64,000 nt of DNA from Brienomyrus brachyistius (lineage: Eukaryota; Chordata; Actinopteri; Osteoglossiformes; Mormyridae), in NCBI RefSeq assembly GCF_023856365.1, contig NC_064548.1, forward strand, positions 3,261,001 through 3,325,000. Reading direction: 5' to 3'. The translations under genes were made by a program, and so were the position numbers. Shown here one piece after another: positions 37,773 through 49,508 of the stretch. The notes beneath the pieces were generated by a model that made no database searches, was not told the DNA's origin, and was given only the letters and a program-made list of their open reading frames with translations. Position 1 is the stretch's first letter. Each line of letters opens with the position of its first letter.

Positions 37773-39427
37773 CCGGCGGCTCAGGGCGGGAAAGCGGTGT
37801 AGCATCAACACTATTTATAGTGGGGATGGTGCGCTGCTGACCTCAACTCGGGACGTTTTGGGTCGGTGTAAGGAATACTTCGAAGACCTCCTCAATCCCA
37901 CCGACACGCCTTCCGATATGGAGGCAGAGTGTGGGGACTTGGGGGTGGACTCGCCTATTTCTGGGGCGGAGGTCACTGAGGTGGTCAAAAAGCTCCTCGG
38001 TGGCCGGGCCCCGGGGGTGGATGAGATTCGCTCGGAGTTCCTCAAGGGTCTGGATACTGTGGGGCTGTCCTGGCTGACACGCATCTGCGGCATCGTGTGG
38101 ACATCGGAGGCTGTGCCTCTGGACTGGCAGACTGGGGTGGTGGTCCCCCTCTTTAAGAAGGGGGACTGGAGGGTGTGCTCCAATTACAGGGGGATCACAC
38201 TCTTCAGCCTCCCTGGTAAGGTCTATTCAGGGGTCCTGGAGAGGAGGGTCCGCCGGATTGTCGAACCTCGGATTCAGGAGGAGCAGTGTGGTTTTCGCCC
38301 TGGTCATGGAACAGTGGACCAGCTCTATACTCTCAACAGGGTTTTGGAGGGTTCATGCGAGTTTTCCCGACCAGTCTACATGTGTTTTGTGGACTTGGAG
38401 AGGGCATTCGACCGTGTCCCTTGGAGGGTCCTGTGGGGAGTGCTCCGGGAGTATGGGGTACCAGGCTTCCTTTTAAGGGCGGTTCAGTCCCTGTATGACC
38501 GGTGCAAGAGCCTGGTCTGCATGGGCGGCAATAAGTCGGACTTGTTTCCGGTGAGGGTTGGACTCCATCAGGACTGCCCTTTGTCACCGATTCTGTTCAT
38601 AGCTTTAATGGACAGAATTTCTAGGCGCAGCCAGGGCGTTGAGGGTGTCCGGTTTGGTGACCTCAGGATTAGGTCTCTGCTTTTTGCAGATGATGTGGTT
38701 CTGTTGGCCTCATCGGACCGTGACCTTCAGCTCTCACTGGAACAGTTCGCAGCCGAGTGTGAAGCGGCTGGGATGAGAATCAGCACCTCCAAATCCGAGA
38801 CTATGGTTCTCAGCCGGAAAAGGGTAGAATGCTCTCTCCGGGTTGGGGATGGGGTCCTCCCCCAAGTGGAGGAGTTTAAGTATCTCGGGATCTTGTTCAC
38901 GAGTGGGGGAATGATGGAACGGGAGGTCGACAGGCGGATCGGTGCGGCGTCAGTAGTCATGTGGGCGCTACATCGGTCTGTCATGGTGAAGATGGAGCTG
39001 AGCCAAAAGGCAAAGCTCTCAATTTACCAGTCGATCTACGTTCCTACCCTCACCTATGGTCATGAGCTATGGGTAGTGACCGAAAGAACGAGATCGCGGG
39101 TGCAAGCGGCCGAAATGAGTTTCCTCCGCAGGGTGGCTGGGCTCTCCCTTAGAGATAGGGTGAGGAGCTCAGTCATTCGGGAGGGACTCAGAGTAGAGCC
39201 GCTGCTCCTCCGCATCGAGAGGAGCCATATGAGGTGGCTCGGGCATCTGATTAGGATGCCTCCGGGACGCCTCCCTGGGGAGGTGTTCCGGGCATGTCCC
39301 ACTGGGAGGAGACCCCGGGGAAAACCCAGGACACGCTGGAGAGACTATGTCTGGGCTTCCCTGCTGAGACTGCTGCCCCCGCGACCCGACCCCGGATTAA
39401 GCGGAAGATGATGGATGGATGGATGGA
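37773..39427 (+). mobile_element. Rex3 (RTE-clade) LINE with long RT frame, plus
   Basis: A 5'-truncated Rex3 holding an open RT frame (37858-39411) and a GGATGGATGG tail. It sits head to head with the minus-strand Rex3. Confidence 0.9.
37858..39411 (+). CDS. Rex3 reverse transcriptase, open 517-codon frame
   Basis: This is the RTE-clade reverse transcriptase without the upstream endonuclease. Motifs in order: LLGGRAPGVDEIRSEFLKGL, VVVPLFKKGDWRVCSNYRGI, EEQCGFRPGHGTVDQLYTL, CFVDLERAFDRVPWRVLW, GLHQDCPLSPILFIALMD and RSLLFADDVVLLASSD (catalytic Asp pair), then a thumb region and LTYGHELWVVTERTRSRVQA. Compared with the minus-strand copy it lacks 24 codons between DYV and WASLLRLL, a clean in-frame deletion. 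The ATG is simply the first in the frame; the real element starts further 5'. Confidence 0.88.
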   Translation: MGRCKEYFEDLLNPTDTPSDMEAECGDLGVDSPISGAEVTEVVKKLLGGRAPGVDEIRSEFLKGLDTVGLSWLTRICGIVWTSEAVPLDWQTGVVVPLFKKGDWRVCSNYRGITLFSLPGKVYSGVLERRVRRIVEPRIQEEQCGFRPGHGTVDQLYTLNRVLEGSCEFSRPVYMCFVDLERAFDRVPWRVLWGVLREYGVPGFLLRAVQSLYDRCKSLVCMGGNKSDLFPVRVGLHQDCPLSPILFIALMDRISRRSQGVEGVRFGDLRIRSLLFADDVVLLASSDRDLQLSLEQFAAECEAAGMRISTSKSETMVLSRKRVECSLRVGDGVLPQVEEFKYLGILFTSGGMMEREVDRRIGAASVVMWALHRSVMVKMELSQKAKLSIYQSIYVPTLTYGHELWVVTERTRSRVQAAEMSFLRRVAGLSLRDRVRSSVIREGLRVEPLLLRIERSHMRWLGHLIRMPPGRLPGEVFRACPTGRRPRGKPRTRWRDYVWASLLRLLPPRPDPGLSGR

Positions 39428-39729
39428 TATATCATATATATTGTAATATAATGTAATGTAATATAATATAATATACAGGGTGGGGGCCCACTGCAGGGTG
39501 CCCACTTACTCATCCACATAAATGGTTCATTTAGGCACATCTAGGAGGAAGCCGGAGGATCTGATGTACACCCACACATACAGTACATGGAAACAACTTG
39601 CAAACTCCTCACACACACAAAGCTACAGTGTGCAGCGACAGTGTTACTCACTTTGCTGCCCTCAACCTAGGCGTACACGATGTGTGATGTTAATATTGAC
39701 AACACATACTATCACTGGCAGATTTAGGT

Positions 39730-40500
39730 AGTCTCAGCTCACTGGACAGCGTCCATGTCTCACAGCCATACAGCAGTTAAAGACTTGTACCATCGTCCTC
39801 CTGCAAAAAAATCAGGAGCGCCACACACCTCTTTCCAGAGACCTCATGACCCCCCATGCTCTCGCAATCTGTCTACGTGAATATTGTTGCCAAGGTAAGT
39901 GAACTTTTCGACGAGGTCGACATTCTCCCCGCAGACAGACACACTACTGATGGCTGTGCCTGAGAAGTCAGTAAAGGTGTGGATCTTAGTGTTTATCCAG
40001 GACACCTGCAATCCCAGACACTCAGACTCCTCATTCAGAGCCTTGATGAGAGCCTCCATTGACTCGCGAAGATCACAGCATCATCGGCAAAGTCAAAGAC
40101 CAGTAAATCTTTGCCCCAGAGATGCCCCACAGCCACTGGACCCCACGACCCTGCCCACCACCCAGTCCATAAAGACATTGAACAGAATAGGATCAAGAAC
40201 ACTCCCCTTGTGGACCCCAGAATCAACTAGGGAGAACGTGGAGGCTCTACCTCCACAGCACTCACAGTATCAATGAACAGGCCAGCCATGATATTCAGCA
40301 ACTTTGGGGGGATCCAGCAAAGTCTCAGGATGTTCTACAGGGCAGCTCAGTCAACTGAGTTAAACACTTTCTGAAAATCGACAAAGGTTGTAAAGAACCT
40401 CTACCGATATTCATGTTTGCGTTCAATGAGACCCCTCAGTGCCAGGTTGCTTGTTAGGCGTAAAACCAGACTGTGTGAACTAGTGTGGTGCTGAGGTATC
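39730..40500 (-). mobile_element. LINE RT fragment (FADDAVIFA type)
   Basis: Reversed, the frames read LVFDFADDAVIFASQ, then LNEESECLGLQVSWINTKIH, ISSVSVCGENVDLVEKFTYL. This is a decayed non-LTR RT palm and thumb with the FADD box. It is the same family as the split copy at 20.46-21.56 kb. The clade is not certain. Confidence 0.7.
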
Positions 40501-40784
40501 ACCCACCACATGGCTGCACTCAGGTTCTCATCCCTGAGGTGGTTTGTCGTGGGGTGGGTGCAGCAATGTGTTGTATTAGCGCGTGCTTACCTCCTCCTTA
40601 ACATGCTAATGTCGATAGCACTCATTTTTATACTTACAGTGGTGAACCCTTCAGAATTCTCTGTATTCCTGCATAAATGTGACTTCATCATCACAAAACA
40701 TCATCAGATCTTCATACAAATTCTAAAAGTAGGTGAAGAGAAAACAATTGAAAAAATGAGACAAAAATATCATACAATAAAATA

Positions 40785-41220
40785 CAGTTATAACGGACTT
40801 CAATGGACCTGGCAAAACAGTCCGTTATATCCGGAGTTGCTGTATGCCCAGAACACAACTACAGGACACCATTTACTCATGCCACACCCCAGTAGACACA
40901 CTTGTTCTGTAGATTATTGTATTGTACATGTAGTAATCCAGCTTTACCTGACCAGATGCGTGACTATTAATAATCCCGACTACATATCTGCACTGTATAT
41001 CACCGGCACGCCATGCGCCTTGTAGGCGGAGCCTGCATGTCAGTTATAGCCGAACAAAATTACAGCTAAAATTGTTTGTCCGTTATAAGTGAAATTCCGT
41101 TCTATGCGAGTCCGCTATATCCGATGCTTTTTCTGCATGTCCTTAAAGCCGCACAGCTGGGACCAGGGGACCTCGTCCGTTATAGACGATACTCTGTTAT
41201 AAGCGAGTCCACTCTAACAG
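40785..41220. mobile_element. pogo/Tigger-like non-autonomous element (tentative)
   Basis: CAGTTATAACGGACTTCAAT at the left and GTTATAAGCGAGTCCACTCT near the right are partly inverted. Several internal CGTTATAAG/CGTTATAT motifs occur. It has no transposase. Confidence 0.35.
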
Positions 41221-41237
41221 GATTTTAATGTACTTGG

Positions 41238-42099
41238 TCATTTATTTATTGAAGAAAATGATCCAATGTCACAAATCTGTGAGTATTGCAAAAGAATGTG
41301 AACCCAGCAGCCAATTTTGAAGGTGCGATTAGTCAGCTGTTGTCAATCAATGTCATGACAATCAGGTTTTTATTAGGAGATCTGGGTTCTATCAAGGGCT
41401 TCATCTTCAAACACGTTTTTGCTGAAGAGCATATGGACAAGCCAGCAAGCTGTTGCAGTAATGTTTTATGGACAGATGATACCAAAATAGAACTTTTTGG
41501 CTCAAATGAGAAGTGTTAAGTTTGGAGAAAGGAAAACACTGCATTCGAGCATGAAAACCTCCTCCCATCTGTGAAACATGGTAGCTGTAGTATAATGCTT
41601 TTGGGTTCGTTTTGCATCTGGGCCAGGACAGCTTGCCATTGTGGACGGGACAATGAATTCTGAATTATGCCAGCAAATTCTAAAGGAAATTTTCAGGACA
41701 TCTGTCTACGGGCTACATCTCAAGAGAAACTGGATCGTGCAGCAAGACAGCGGCCCCAAGCACACAAATCATTCTACCAAAGATTGGTTGAAGAAGAATA
41801 AAATATAGGTTTTTTAATGGCAAAATCCTGCCTTTAACCTAATATGAATGTTGTGGAAGGACCTGAAGTGTGCCGTTCATTTGAGAAAACTCAGCAACAT
41901 CCCTGAGTTGAAGCAATTCTGTATGGAGGAATGAGATTAAATTCTTCCAAGCCAATGTTCAGGACTGATGATGATCTACCAGAAATATTTATTTGCATCT
42001 GCAAAAGGGGGTCACACCAAATACTAAAAGCAAAGGTCGACATCTTTTTGCCACCTACGGATTTGTAGCACTGGATCATTTTCATCAATAAATCAATGA
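41238..42099 (+). mobile_element. Tc1-like transposon with about 31-bp TIRs, decayed
   Basis: The ends are inverted (TTTATTGAAGAAAATGATCC at the left; GGATCATTTTCATCAATAAA at the right). The transposase remnant has VLWTDDTKIELFGSNEKC (about 41460-41519), VKHGSCSIMLLGSFC and later broken frames. An internal deletion is likely, because the element is only about 0.86 kb. Confidence 0.75.
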
Positions 42100-42300
42100 T
42101 CAAAGATTTTTTTTTTCAATTCACATTTTATGTGCAAGACATACATGAGAACTGAAATGCCGTTTCTCACTCACTGGTGTGCGTACCCTCCAGTTAGTAC
42201 TGGAAAGTTTAATCTAGATTACAAAATTATAGACATTCTATACAAAAAGACAGATAGCAAGACACAGGACAAACTGACAAGGCAAGAAACACATCGACAA

Positions 42301-42490
42301 AGTGCAAATGGTAACAATATATAAGTCAGTTGTGCAAATGATAACAGTATATAAGGCAGTTGTGCAAATGGTAATAATAGAAGAGGCGGTTGTGCAAAGG
42401 GTAACAATAGTTAAGGTAGTTGTGCAAATGGTAAACATAGATAAGGAAGTGATGTGAATGGTGAACAATAGAGTGCAAATGGTAGCAATC
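42301..42490. repeat. 30-bp degenerate tandem repeat
   Basis: About six units of the type GTGCAAATGGTAACAATA-TATAAG-AGTT, with growing divergence to the right. Confidence 0.8.
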
Positions 42491-42740
42491 ATACAAGTCA
42501 AATTCAAATTAGCAGCGGAAAGGTATGAATGTAAACAGTTTTTGAGGTAGTCAATGAATATATTACTGTCCAGGGGCAGAGTGGGGAGGTAATGGACAGA
42601 TTTCAGCCTCCTGACAGCCATTGGATAAAGCTGTTTAAGAGTCTTGTGGAGCGGCCCGGAGAGTCCGGTACCTTCTTCCTGAAGGCAAGAGGCTGAAGTG
42701 GGAGAACTGGGAGAAATGAATGACCAAGTATGATATTTTC
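42480..42740 (-). mobile_element. LINE (L2-like) C-terminus, minus
   Basis: The reversed frame has a decayed C-terminal segment (SASCLQEEGTGLSGPLHKTL). The CAGCCTCCTGACAGCCATTG and CGGTACCTTCTTCCTGAAGG blocks are familiar fish LINE 3' sequences. The 30-bp tandem repeat lies exactly in its expected 3'UTR position. Confidence 0.45.
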
Positions 42741-43199
42741 GTCTCATTTGTTCAGTTGTGTCGTTTCACCCACTTTTTTGTGTGAAAATCACTATCCATG
42801 CTGAGACGGAGACCACACACTCTCCGGCGAAGAAAGGTCCCCTGCTGTACGCCTTGTCTGAGGAAATTTGCCATTTATGGAGCTTGCAATAGTTTGCCAA
42901 GCATTTCCTTTGTCTTTGTTTGTAACAATTTGGCCAAATTTTCCAAGCGCTACCTCCTTCCATTTAAGCACTAACTATGCCGAGAGGGCTGTTTCAGTTT
43001 TTGCCCAGATTGATTTCTTTTTAGAATCCATTGTATTTATTACATTGTATTGATTGTATTGTACAGATTATTTGAGATCTTTGAATCATAATATATACAA
43101 AATATGCATCTGTTAATGAAACTGACATGTAATGTAATTGTTAGACATTAGTATTAACTATTACAGGGTAATCATAACAAGGGTTGCTGTATAAAACCA

Positions 43200-43690
43200 T
43201 AGATGAAAGGTGTGATGTCACTATAATAAATCACCCATGAAGGTCCTCTATTGGCTGACTCAGTAGTTGAGGCGATCATTTATTTGTAGTCCTTTTGCAT
43301 TAAAGGTGTGATGTCACTGTAGTATATTACCCATGCATGCCCTCTATTGGCTGACTCAGTAGTTGAGGTGGGAGTTTATTCATAGTCCTTTTTTCATGAA
43401 AGGTGTCATGTCACTGTAATATATTACCCATGCAGGCCCTCTATTGGCTGATTCAGTAGTTGAGGTGGGAGTTTATTTGTAGTTCTTTTTTCATGAAAGG
43501 TGTGATGTCACTGTAATATACTACCCATGCATGCCCTCTATTGGCTGACTCAGTAGTTGAGGCAGGCATTTATTTGTAGTCCTTTTTCATTAAACGTGTG
43601 ATGTCTCTGTAGTATATTACCCATGCATGCCCTCTATTGACTGACTCAGTAGTTGAGTCAGGTGTTTATTTGTAGTCTTTTTTTCGTGAC
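43200..43690. repeat. 97-bp tandem repeat, five copies
   Basis: Units begin at about 43204, 43301, 43398, 43495 and 43591. Each contains AAAGGTGTGATGTCACTGTA, CCCTCTATTGGCTGACTCAG, TAGTTGAGG and TTTATTTGTAGTCCTTTT. Copies differ by a few substitutions. Confidence 0.93.
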
Positions 43691-43861
43691 ACTTAAGTGT
43701 TTGCTCTGTCAGCACTTAAGAATTGGGCTTAGACTTTGCTGAGCTTTATACAAGTCAGGGTCTGACTTTTCAGTAAGATTTTTCAATCTCTTTATTCAAA
43801 GTGTAGGACCATTCTCCATTCTTAAGAGCATTTCTGAGATGTTCTATGCATACCGTCCCCG

Positions 43862-45033
43862 GGGCCCAATATTCACAAAGCATGAGAAACTCCTAAAAAT
43901 AATGGGTGTGTCAGTCTTAAATTTAAGACTAAGAACATTAACAAAGCTCTTTATGCTAGAAGTAGCACCTAAGTGTGGGAGAACTAAAAAGTACTCGAGA
44001 AGACTCCTAAATCACTAAGACCAACTCACAAACAATTGCAAAATGGCTGCTGTTCATCCAAGTTGCAATGTCATGGAAACATTAAATGAACGCTGAATTA
44101 CTTAAAGGTTAACATGTCCAACAAACCAAAACCACCCAGTCATATACAGTGAAAACTGCTTGTGATCATGTCTGTCTGAGTGAAATAAATAAGTAAATGT
44201 ACTTGAACGCGCACTGAAATACAGAGGACTAATCGCAAATAACACGAGACAGCTGATAACAATCGGGATTTCACACGAGGTTAATGAGGGGGCGTGGCAC
44301 ACAGGAGGATCGGTCGGGCAGAGCACGACAGTACAGTACTGTACATAAAACACAGCTTACTGTGATTTCACTGCTGCATCTCTGTGGCTTGTTTTTGGCA
44401 GTTTATCATAAGCTTTGATGAGTCTTTATTTGTCATTAAGAGAAAATGACTTTCCTTTTCCCATCATATTTTCTGTGCATGCCGCATTAGCCTTAGATAG
44501 CTAGCCCGAAGCAGATGTGTTACCGCAAGGCAAAGTAGGCTTATCAAAGTAAAGAAAAAAAAAATTCCGCAGTTTCATTATTTTCCATATGTTATCATGT
44601 TTAAAAATACCCAAAATGAAGACTGTAAGCGGACTACTTGATTACTATAACCAAATTATTTAAACAGTATTTCTACCAGAATGATTCTGTCTCAAGCTTT
44701 TTCATCCATATAATCCCCATATAAATGATCACTACAAGTGGTTTCCATTGGATTTGTGGTTATGGGATGTTGCGTGTACATTTTCACCAGCACATACTGG
44801 CCTGTCATCAATCAATCCCCATGGTTATTGCAGGCAAGCTCCTGCATGAGAACTGACATCAGCCATAGCGACAGTGTCTCACTCCTAGCTTAGCAGAACC
44901 TGCATTTCCTTATTAAAAGTTGATCTGACCAGCTTTATGAATAGGATTTAGGAAAAAACTTAATTAGAAACTTTCAGTGTGACTTTGGAGTGCTCTTAGT
45001 GGTAGGATAAAGTGCTTTGTGAATATGGGCCCT
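43862..45033. mobile_element. 1.17-kb TIR element (Harbinger-like MITE)
   Basis: The left end reads GGGCCCAATATTCACAAAGC and the right end, reversed, reads AGGGCCCATATTCACAAAGC, a TIR common in fish MITEs. There is no transposase frame. The exact target duplication was not resolved. Confidence 0.7.
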
Positions 45034-46720
45034 GATGATCTTCATACAGTCATATTTATGCATGAATATGAACAATTTTGAACAATTTCACTAACTTTCA
45101 AGCACCATTGTATATTTATTTTATATTAAATTGTCATTATTTGTATCAGTCTAAATGTTTTAATAAAACTGACAGTGCCCAATGGTGAAGAGGGGAAGGG
45201 GGGAGGATGGATGTCAGTAACGAATAGAGAGTGTATGAGAAACCGCTGTCAGCATTTTGGGGGAAAATGCAGTGTGTCTGTCGTTGGTGTTAGTTATGGG
45301 GGGGGGGGGTAAATGTTTAGAGAAGAATAGCAACTGCATTTGTTTTAGGGCTGGCAGCGAGGACCAGAGGAACGATACAAGCCCTGTCGGCTGAGGAACC
45401 TGAGCCCCCCTTCCTGGGAGAACGCAGGGGTTGTGCTTCTCTCCAGGGAAGTAACTGCTTTTTAGCACTGGAATTCTGGGATGAATGTGTGTGTGTGGAT
45501 GTGTGAAAGAGAAAATTATGAATTTTATCTAGGGATTATGGCTGTGAGCATGAGGGCAGGGTTAGAAGGAAAGCTGGGAATGTTTCCGTATGTAGGGTGA
45601 ATGTGCTTGCATTGTGACTATAAGCCTGCTGTGTTTTTATATTATCTGGATCTAAAAACACAAAGTTATTGGGATTTTAAGCTTGTCGTGCTCTTTGACT
45701 CCTAGTGGAGTGGGATTGAATTGGTAACATTCCTGACGAGGTGTGAGTTAGCCCCCAGGAAGGAGCTGTAATCTGTGGAGTCTTTAAGAAAGGAATTTCT
45801 TCTACCTTGGCATCCTTATTTAGCTGGACCTCCCCAGCGTCAAAAAGGTGGTGGCAGTACATATTGACAAGGTTCTCTCATTGATATTGTTACATATATA
45901 TGTATTCAGGATCACGATTTGGGGAGGTGTCCCTTTTGGGCCATGTGGTCTTGTCTTACAATTCACACAGCTGTGCCACTTTATGAAACATCTCTGACAG
46001 GCAAAGAGCTGATTGCTGTTACAACAGCAGGGCATGGCGCAGGCATAAAGACGACAACACAAGCGGGTTATTGACCAAATAAGGCATAAAAACAGACATA
46101 TAGCATAACAGCTACAAAACCAAAAAATGCTGTACAATGACTCACTGTGGAACTGGACACAGAAAGGAGCCTAAATACACCAAACTGACCTGGGCTAATG
46201 AAGACACAGGAGTGCAACATTAACTAATTGACCAATCACAGAAAACACAAGGTAACAGGTGGACCCAATCAACGCTCTGTGTGCATTGACAGACCGAGCC
46301 ACACAGAGCTCAACTACAGAGAGGGGAAAAGGCAGAATGGCTCATAACACCTGCTGGCCATATGGGGAAGAGGAGGAGGTTGGGGTCAGAAAAGATACTG
46401 TCCATGACAACTGTAGGTTAAAAATGGTGATTGTGTTATAACTACGGATCCCAGTCAATAGGGATGTGTCATCAATTACACTTCTTCTTTTTTACCCATA
46501 ATCTGCAGAATAAGCAAATGCTATTTCTTCACAATTCCTCTAAATTCTTGTTTTCCATTCCCTTAATAACCAATGAGCAGTGAGACACAGAACCTTCTCA
46601 TGACTTCACGAAACTCAAATTTCACATCAACACCAACATACTGACATGCATGACTGACTGATTAACTGATTATCTGTGTTGAGCATTCTGGGCATTGCAG
46701 TGGCTTCGTTTGTCTGTTCT
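45034..46720. other. Gene-free stretch
   Basis: Nothing recognisable was seen apart from an 11-12 base G run near 45299-45310 and short frames without protein character. Confidence 0.35.
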
Positions 46721-46729
46721 CCCTTGGTT

Positions 46730-46920
46730 TGTATGAGATTCCTAACAAGTCCTCCAATTTGTTGCCATAGTCCAGTTTCTCCCAGCCTGTATTTTTGTGC
46801 ATATGTGTTTGTGTGTCTGCCCTGTGATAGTCCAGCATCCCATTTATAGTGCATCTAACCCGGTACCTTGTGCTTTCAGGGATAAGTCTTAGTAACCTGG
46901 ATAAGCAACTGGAAGATAAT
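46730..46920 (+). repeat. Degenerate SINE-like repeat
   Basis: CAGTTTCTCCCAGCCTGTAT, GCCCTGTGATAGTCCAGCAT and CCCGGTACCTTGTGCTTTCA are a strongly decayed SINE body. Confidence 0.4.
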
Positions 46921-47117
46921 TTAGTGAAAGTACGAACTATAAAAGATTAACTAGAATATAACCAAATGAGCCTTAAATAATCAATGTATCTAATACAATT
47001 GGGGTTAAAGGGTTGTGCATGAAAAAAATATTTGCTATTTTACCTTTTAATTCTACTCCTTTTTATTCCACTCCATGCCCTTTTGGATTTCCCATGGACA
47101 ATAGTTATTTCACAGGC

Positions 47118-47118
47118 A

Positions 47119-47152
<34 letters not shown>
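47118..47152. repeat. CT/CA compound microsatellite
   Basis: A (CT)n run followed directly by a (CA)n run. 47153-47860 shows nothing else. Confidence 0.93.
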
Positions 47153-47861
47153 TATACATGTCATACAGACAGACGTACTTCAAATGTACTTCAAAACTGA
47201 GTTGGTTCTGGGTGTTATGGTTGGATATTATCATGTATTGCTCAACTGCATAACAGGCATCATAAAATACTGTAAATGTGAAAAACACACACCCTCCCCA
47301 ACTGCCAATATTTTGAACATATCATATGTATACAAACTTAGGCATTTCAGTTTATGATTATTAGCCATCTTTATGCACATTAAGGACTAAAGCAGGGCTG
47401 CGTGCTATGGCTGGTCTTGAAGCAGAACTTGGGAATATTGAGATTTTCACCTCATCCTTGCTTTTTAGCCGGCAAGTTTGGTTCTCATTTATACGGGGTC
47501 ATGAACCAGATTATAACCTGAAAATGTCCTTATTTGAGCAAGCGGCCAGAATGTAGTTTGCGGCTGAATTAGCTACTGCTTTTTCTCCTGAAACAATTGC
47601 AAAAGAGTGTGAGCTTTCTGTGTGCGTGGACAGAGGTGGGAGCTGCTTAATGACTCTGCATGATGCACTTTTCTTTCATTATTCTGTCGTCAGGTGTAGA
47701 AAACACTTCTGAGCAGCATCTGACATCAGAGGTCATAAACAGGACAGTAACCTGAAACAAACATCTGCGGTTACAGAGCACTTTGTGACTCAGGATTTTC
47801 AGGAACAACAGGGGAAACTGAGACAAAGACATATGACCACATCCCACCAGTGTGTAAAAGT

Positions 47862-48020
47862 CCATCCATCCATTTTCCAAACCGCTTATCCTACTGGGTC
47901 GTGGGGGGTCCAGAGCCTATCCCGCAAGCAATGGGCACGAGGCAGGGAACAACCCAGGATGGGGGGCCAGCCCATCGCAGGGCACACTCACACACCATTC
48001 ACTCACGCATGCACTCCTAC
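47862..48020 (-). repeat. SINE copy, minus
   Basis: It starts with CCATCCATCCATTTTCCAAA, CCGCTTATCCTACTGGGTCG and ends near CACACCATTCACTCACGCAT, the reverse of the SINE 3' half at 36.8 kb. Confidence 0.85.
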
Positions 48021-49500
48021 AGGGACTGATTTTGCCAGCGTTTGCCCCTTGTTTCAGTATAGATCAGGGAATTGTACACTTCTGTCTCTGCGAGTGTTCT
48101 GGGCCCTGACAATTCTCTGCTTGGCGAATTGGAAAACACCGATGCAATTAATTTCTATAATTTCTATTTTATAGACTATGCTGAGTGAATAACATGTTTA
48201 CTGCTAACAAGGACAGTCTCAATACCCAGATATAAATTTGAGTATTGAAAACAACACTTAAGTCAACACTATCAATCTAGAAGACAAAAAAATAATCCCC
48301 TCCAAGAGATGAGGTGAAAAATCTTTTTATTAGTCATGCAAGCACTGACACCATTTAATACCAATGCATTTCATTTACATAACTCCACTAAGTCTTGACC
48401 AGACCATCATTGTTTAAATTTGAGTCCGCCTTGCCAAATATTTACACTAACGCTGAAGTTTTACAAAAAATTTCAAATTCTATCAATGTTCATGTGGCAT
48501 CGCCCTTGTGTAAAGCCGCTCAATCTTATCTAGGAAGGGCCATTGTGTGGGTTTTCACTGCAACTCCATAATTGCATTACTAATTAGAGGACTGATTTGC
48601 TGAAGAATCCTCACACCCCGATTTGAACATTGAATAGCTGATCTGAAGGTTACCCCTAAAATCTGCAAACACACTGGCCCTTTGCAGATAAGACTGGCCA
48701 CCCCTGCAGTAGATGGAAACTAGCTCCTACTTGTCAGTCATGATGTCTGCAGTCAGCTAGGGTGTGGGAGTTGACTTTTTTTTCTTTTGGAGTTACGTGT
48801 ACAAATCATGAATAAGTTTACACTGCATCTTACTTCCCACAGTCTTACTGCAAATGACTGTAATCAGTGCAATCTGCCCCATTCCTACATGCAGCATGGC
48901 TCTGTCTTTCAAATCTCCTCTCCTATTCAGCACGTGCTAAATGATTAAAAGTACAATTTCCCACTTGACTCTCACCTGACCAAGCACTGACCATATTCTG
49001 GCTTGCATTTTGAGTTAAATTTTAAACAAAGTTTTCCCTTATTTGTTTGTTCAAATAAATTCAAATATAATTGAAAAAAGAATTACAAATATTGTCATTG
49101 CTGTCCAGAGAGGCTTGCTGGTTAGATATATTGCAGAATGTCTCATGCTATTTCACGAAAATGTGTTCATGTTAAATACTTTGGTTTATAAATCGTTTGT
49201 CTGAAATGGCTATTAAGTTTATAGGAAATGGATGTGATTGTCGTAAATTCATTGCGGTTAATTATTTATGAAATATATGAAAGGTGTGACCAGACTGAAC
49301 CATTATTGTTATTATTGTATTTCATTATCCAACCATGTTAGAAAATCAGGTCATTTATCTTTAAATTTTCCAGCTATTTGATCAGGACTGCTGTGAAGGT
49401 TTTCAGATGTTTTTAACCAATCTTCCATTATTCTTAAAAACACAAATATGGCTTAAAGAAGGCTATTGTTATACTATTCATTATACTGCATATAATTCAA
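48021..49500. other. Connexin upstream flank
   Basis: AT-rich with no ORF or obvious repeat. It may hold distal regulatory sequence of the connexin gene. Confidence 0.35.
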
Positions 49501-49508
49501 TTTATAAA

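Noticed and set aside
45214..45468. Minus-strand 84-codon frame with PGEKHNPCVLPGRG
   Set aside because: No family resemblance, no splice context and low-complexity ends. It is treated as chance.
47785..48174. 129-codon plus-strand frame
   Set aside because: It runs through a reversed SINE and its GGATGG tail. The peptide repeats that seen over other SINE copies.
24000..49500. Possible CRYL1 exons between ift88 and the connexin
   Set aside because: No Rossmann glycine motif or other CRYL1 segment was noticed. This was reading only, not a search.
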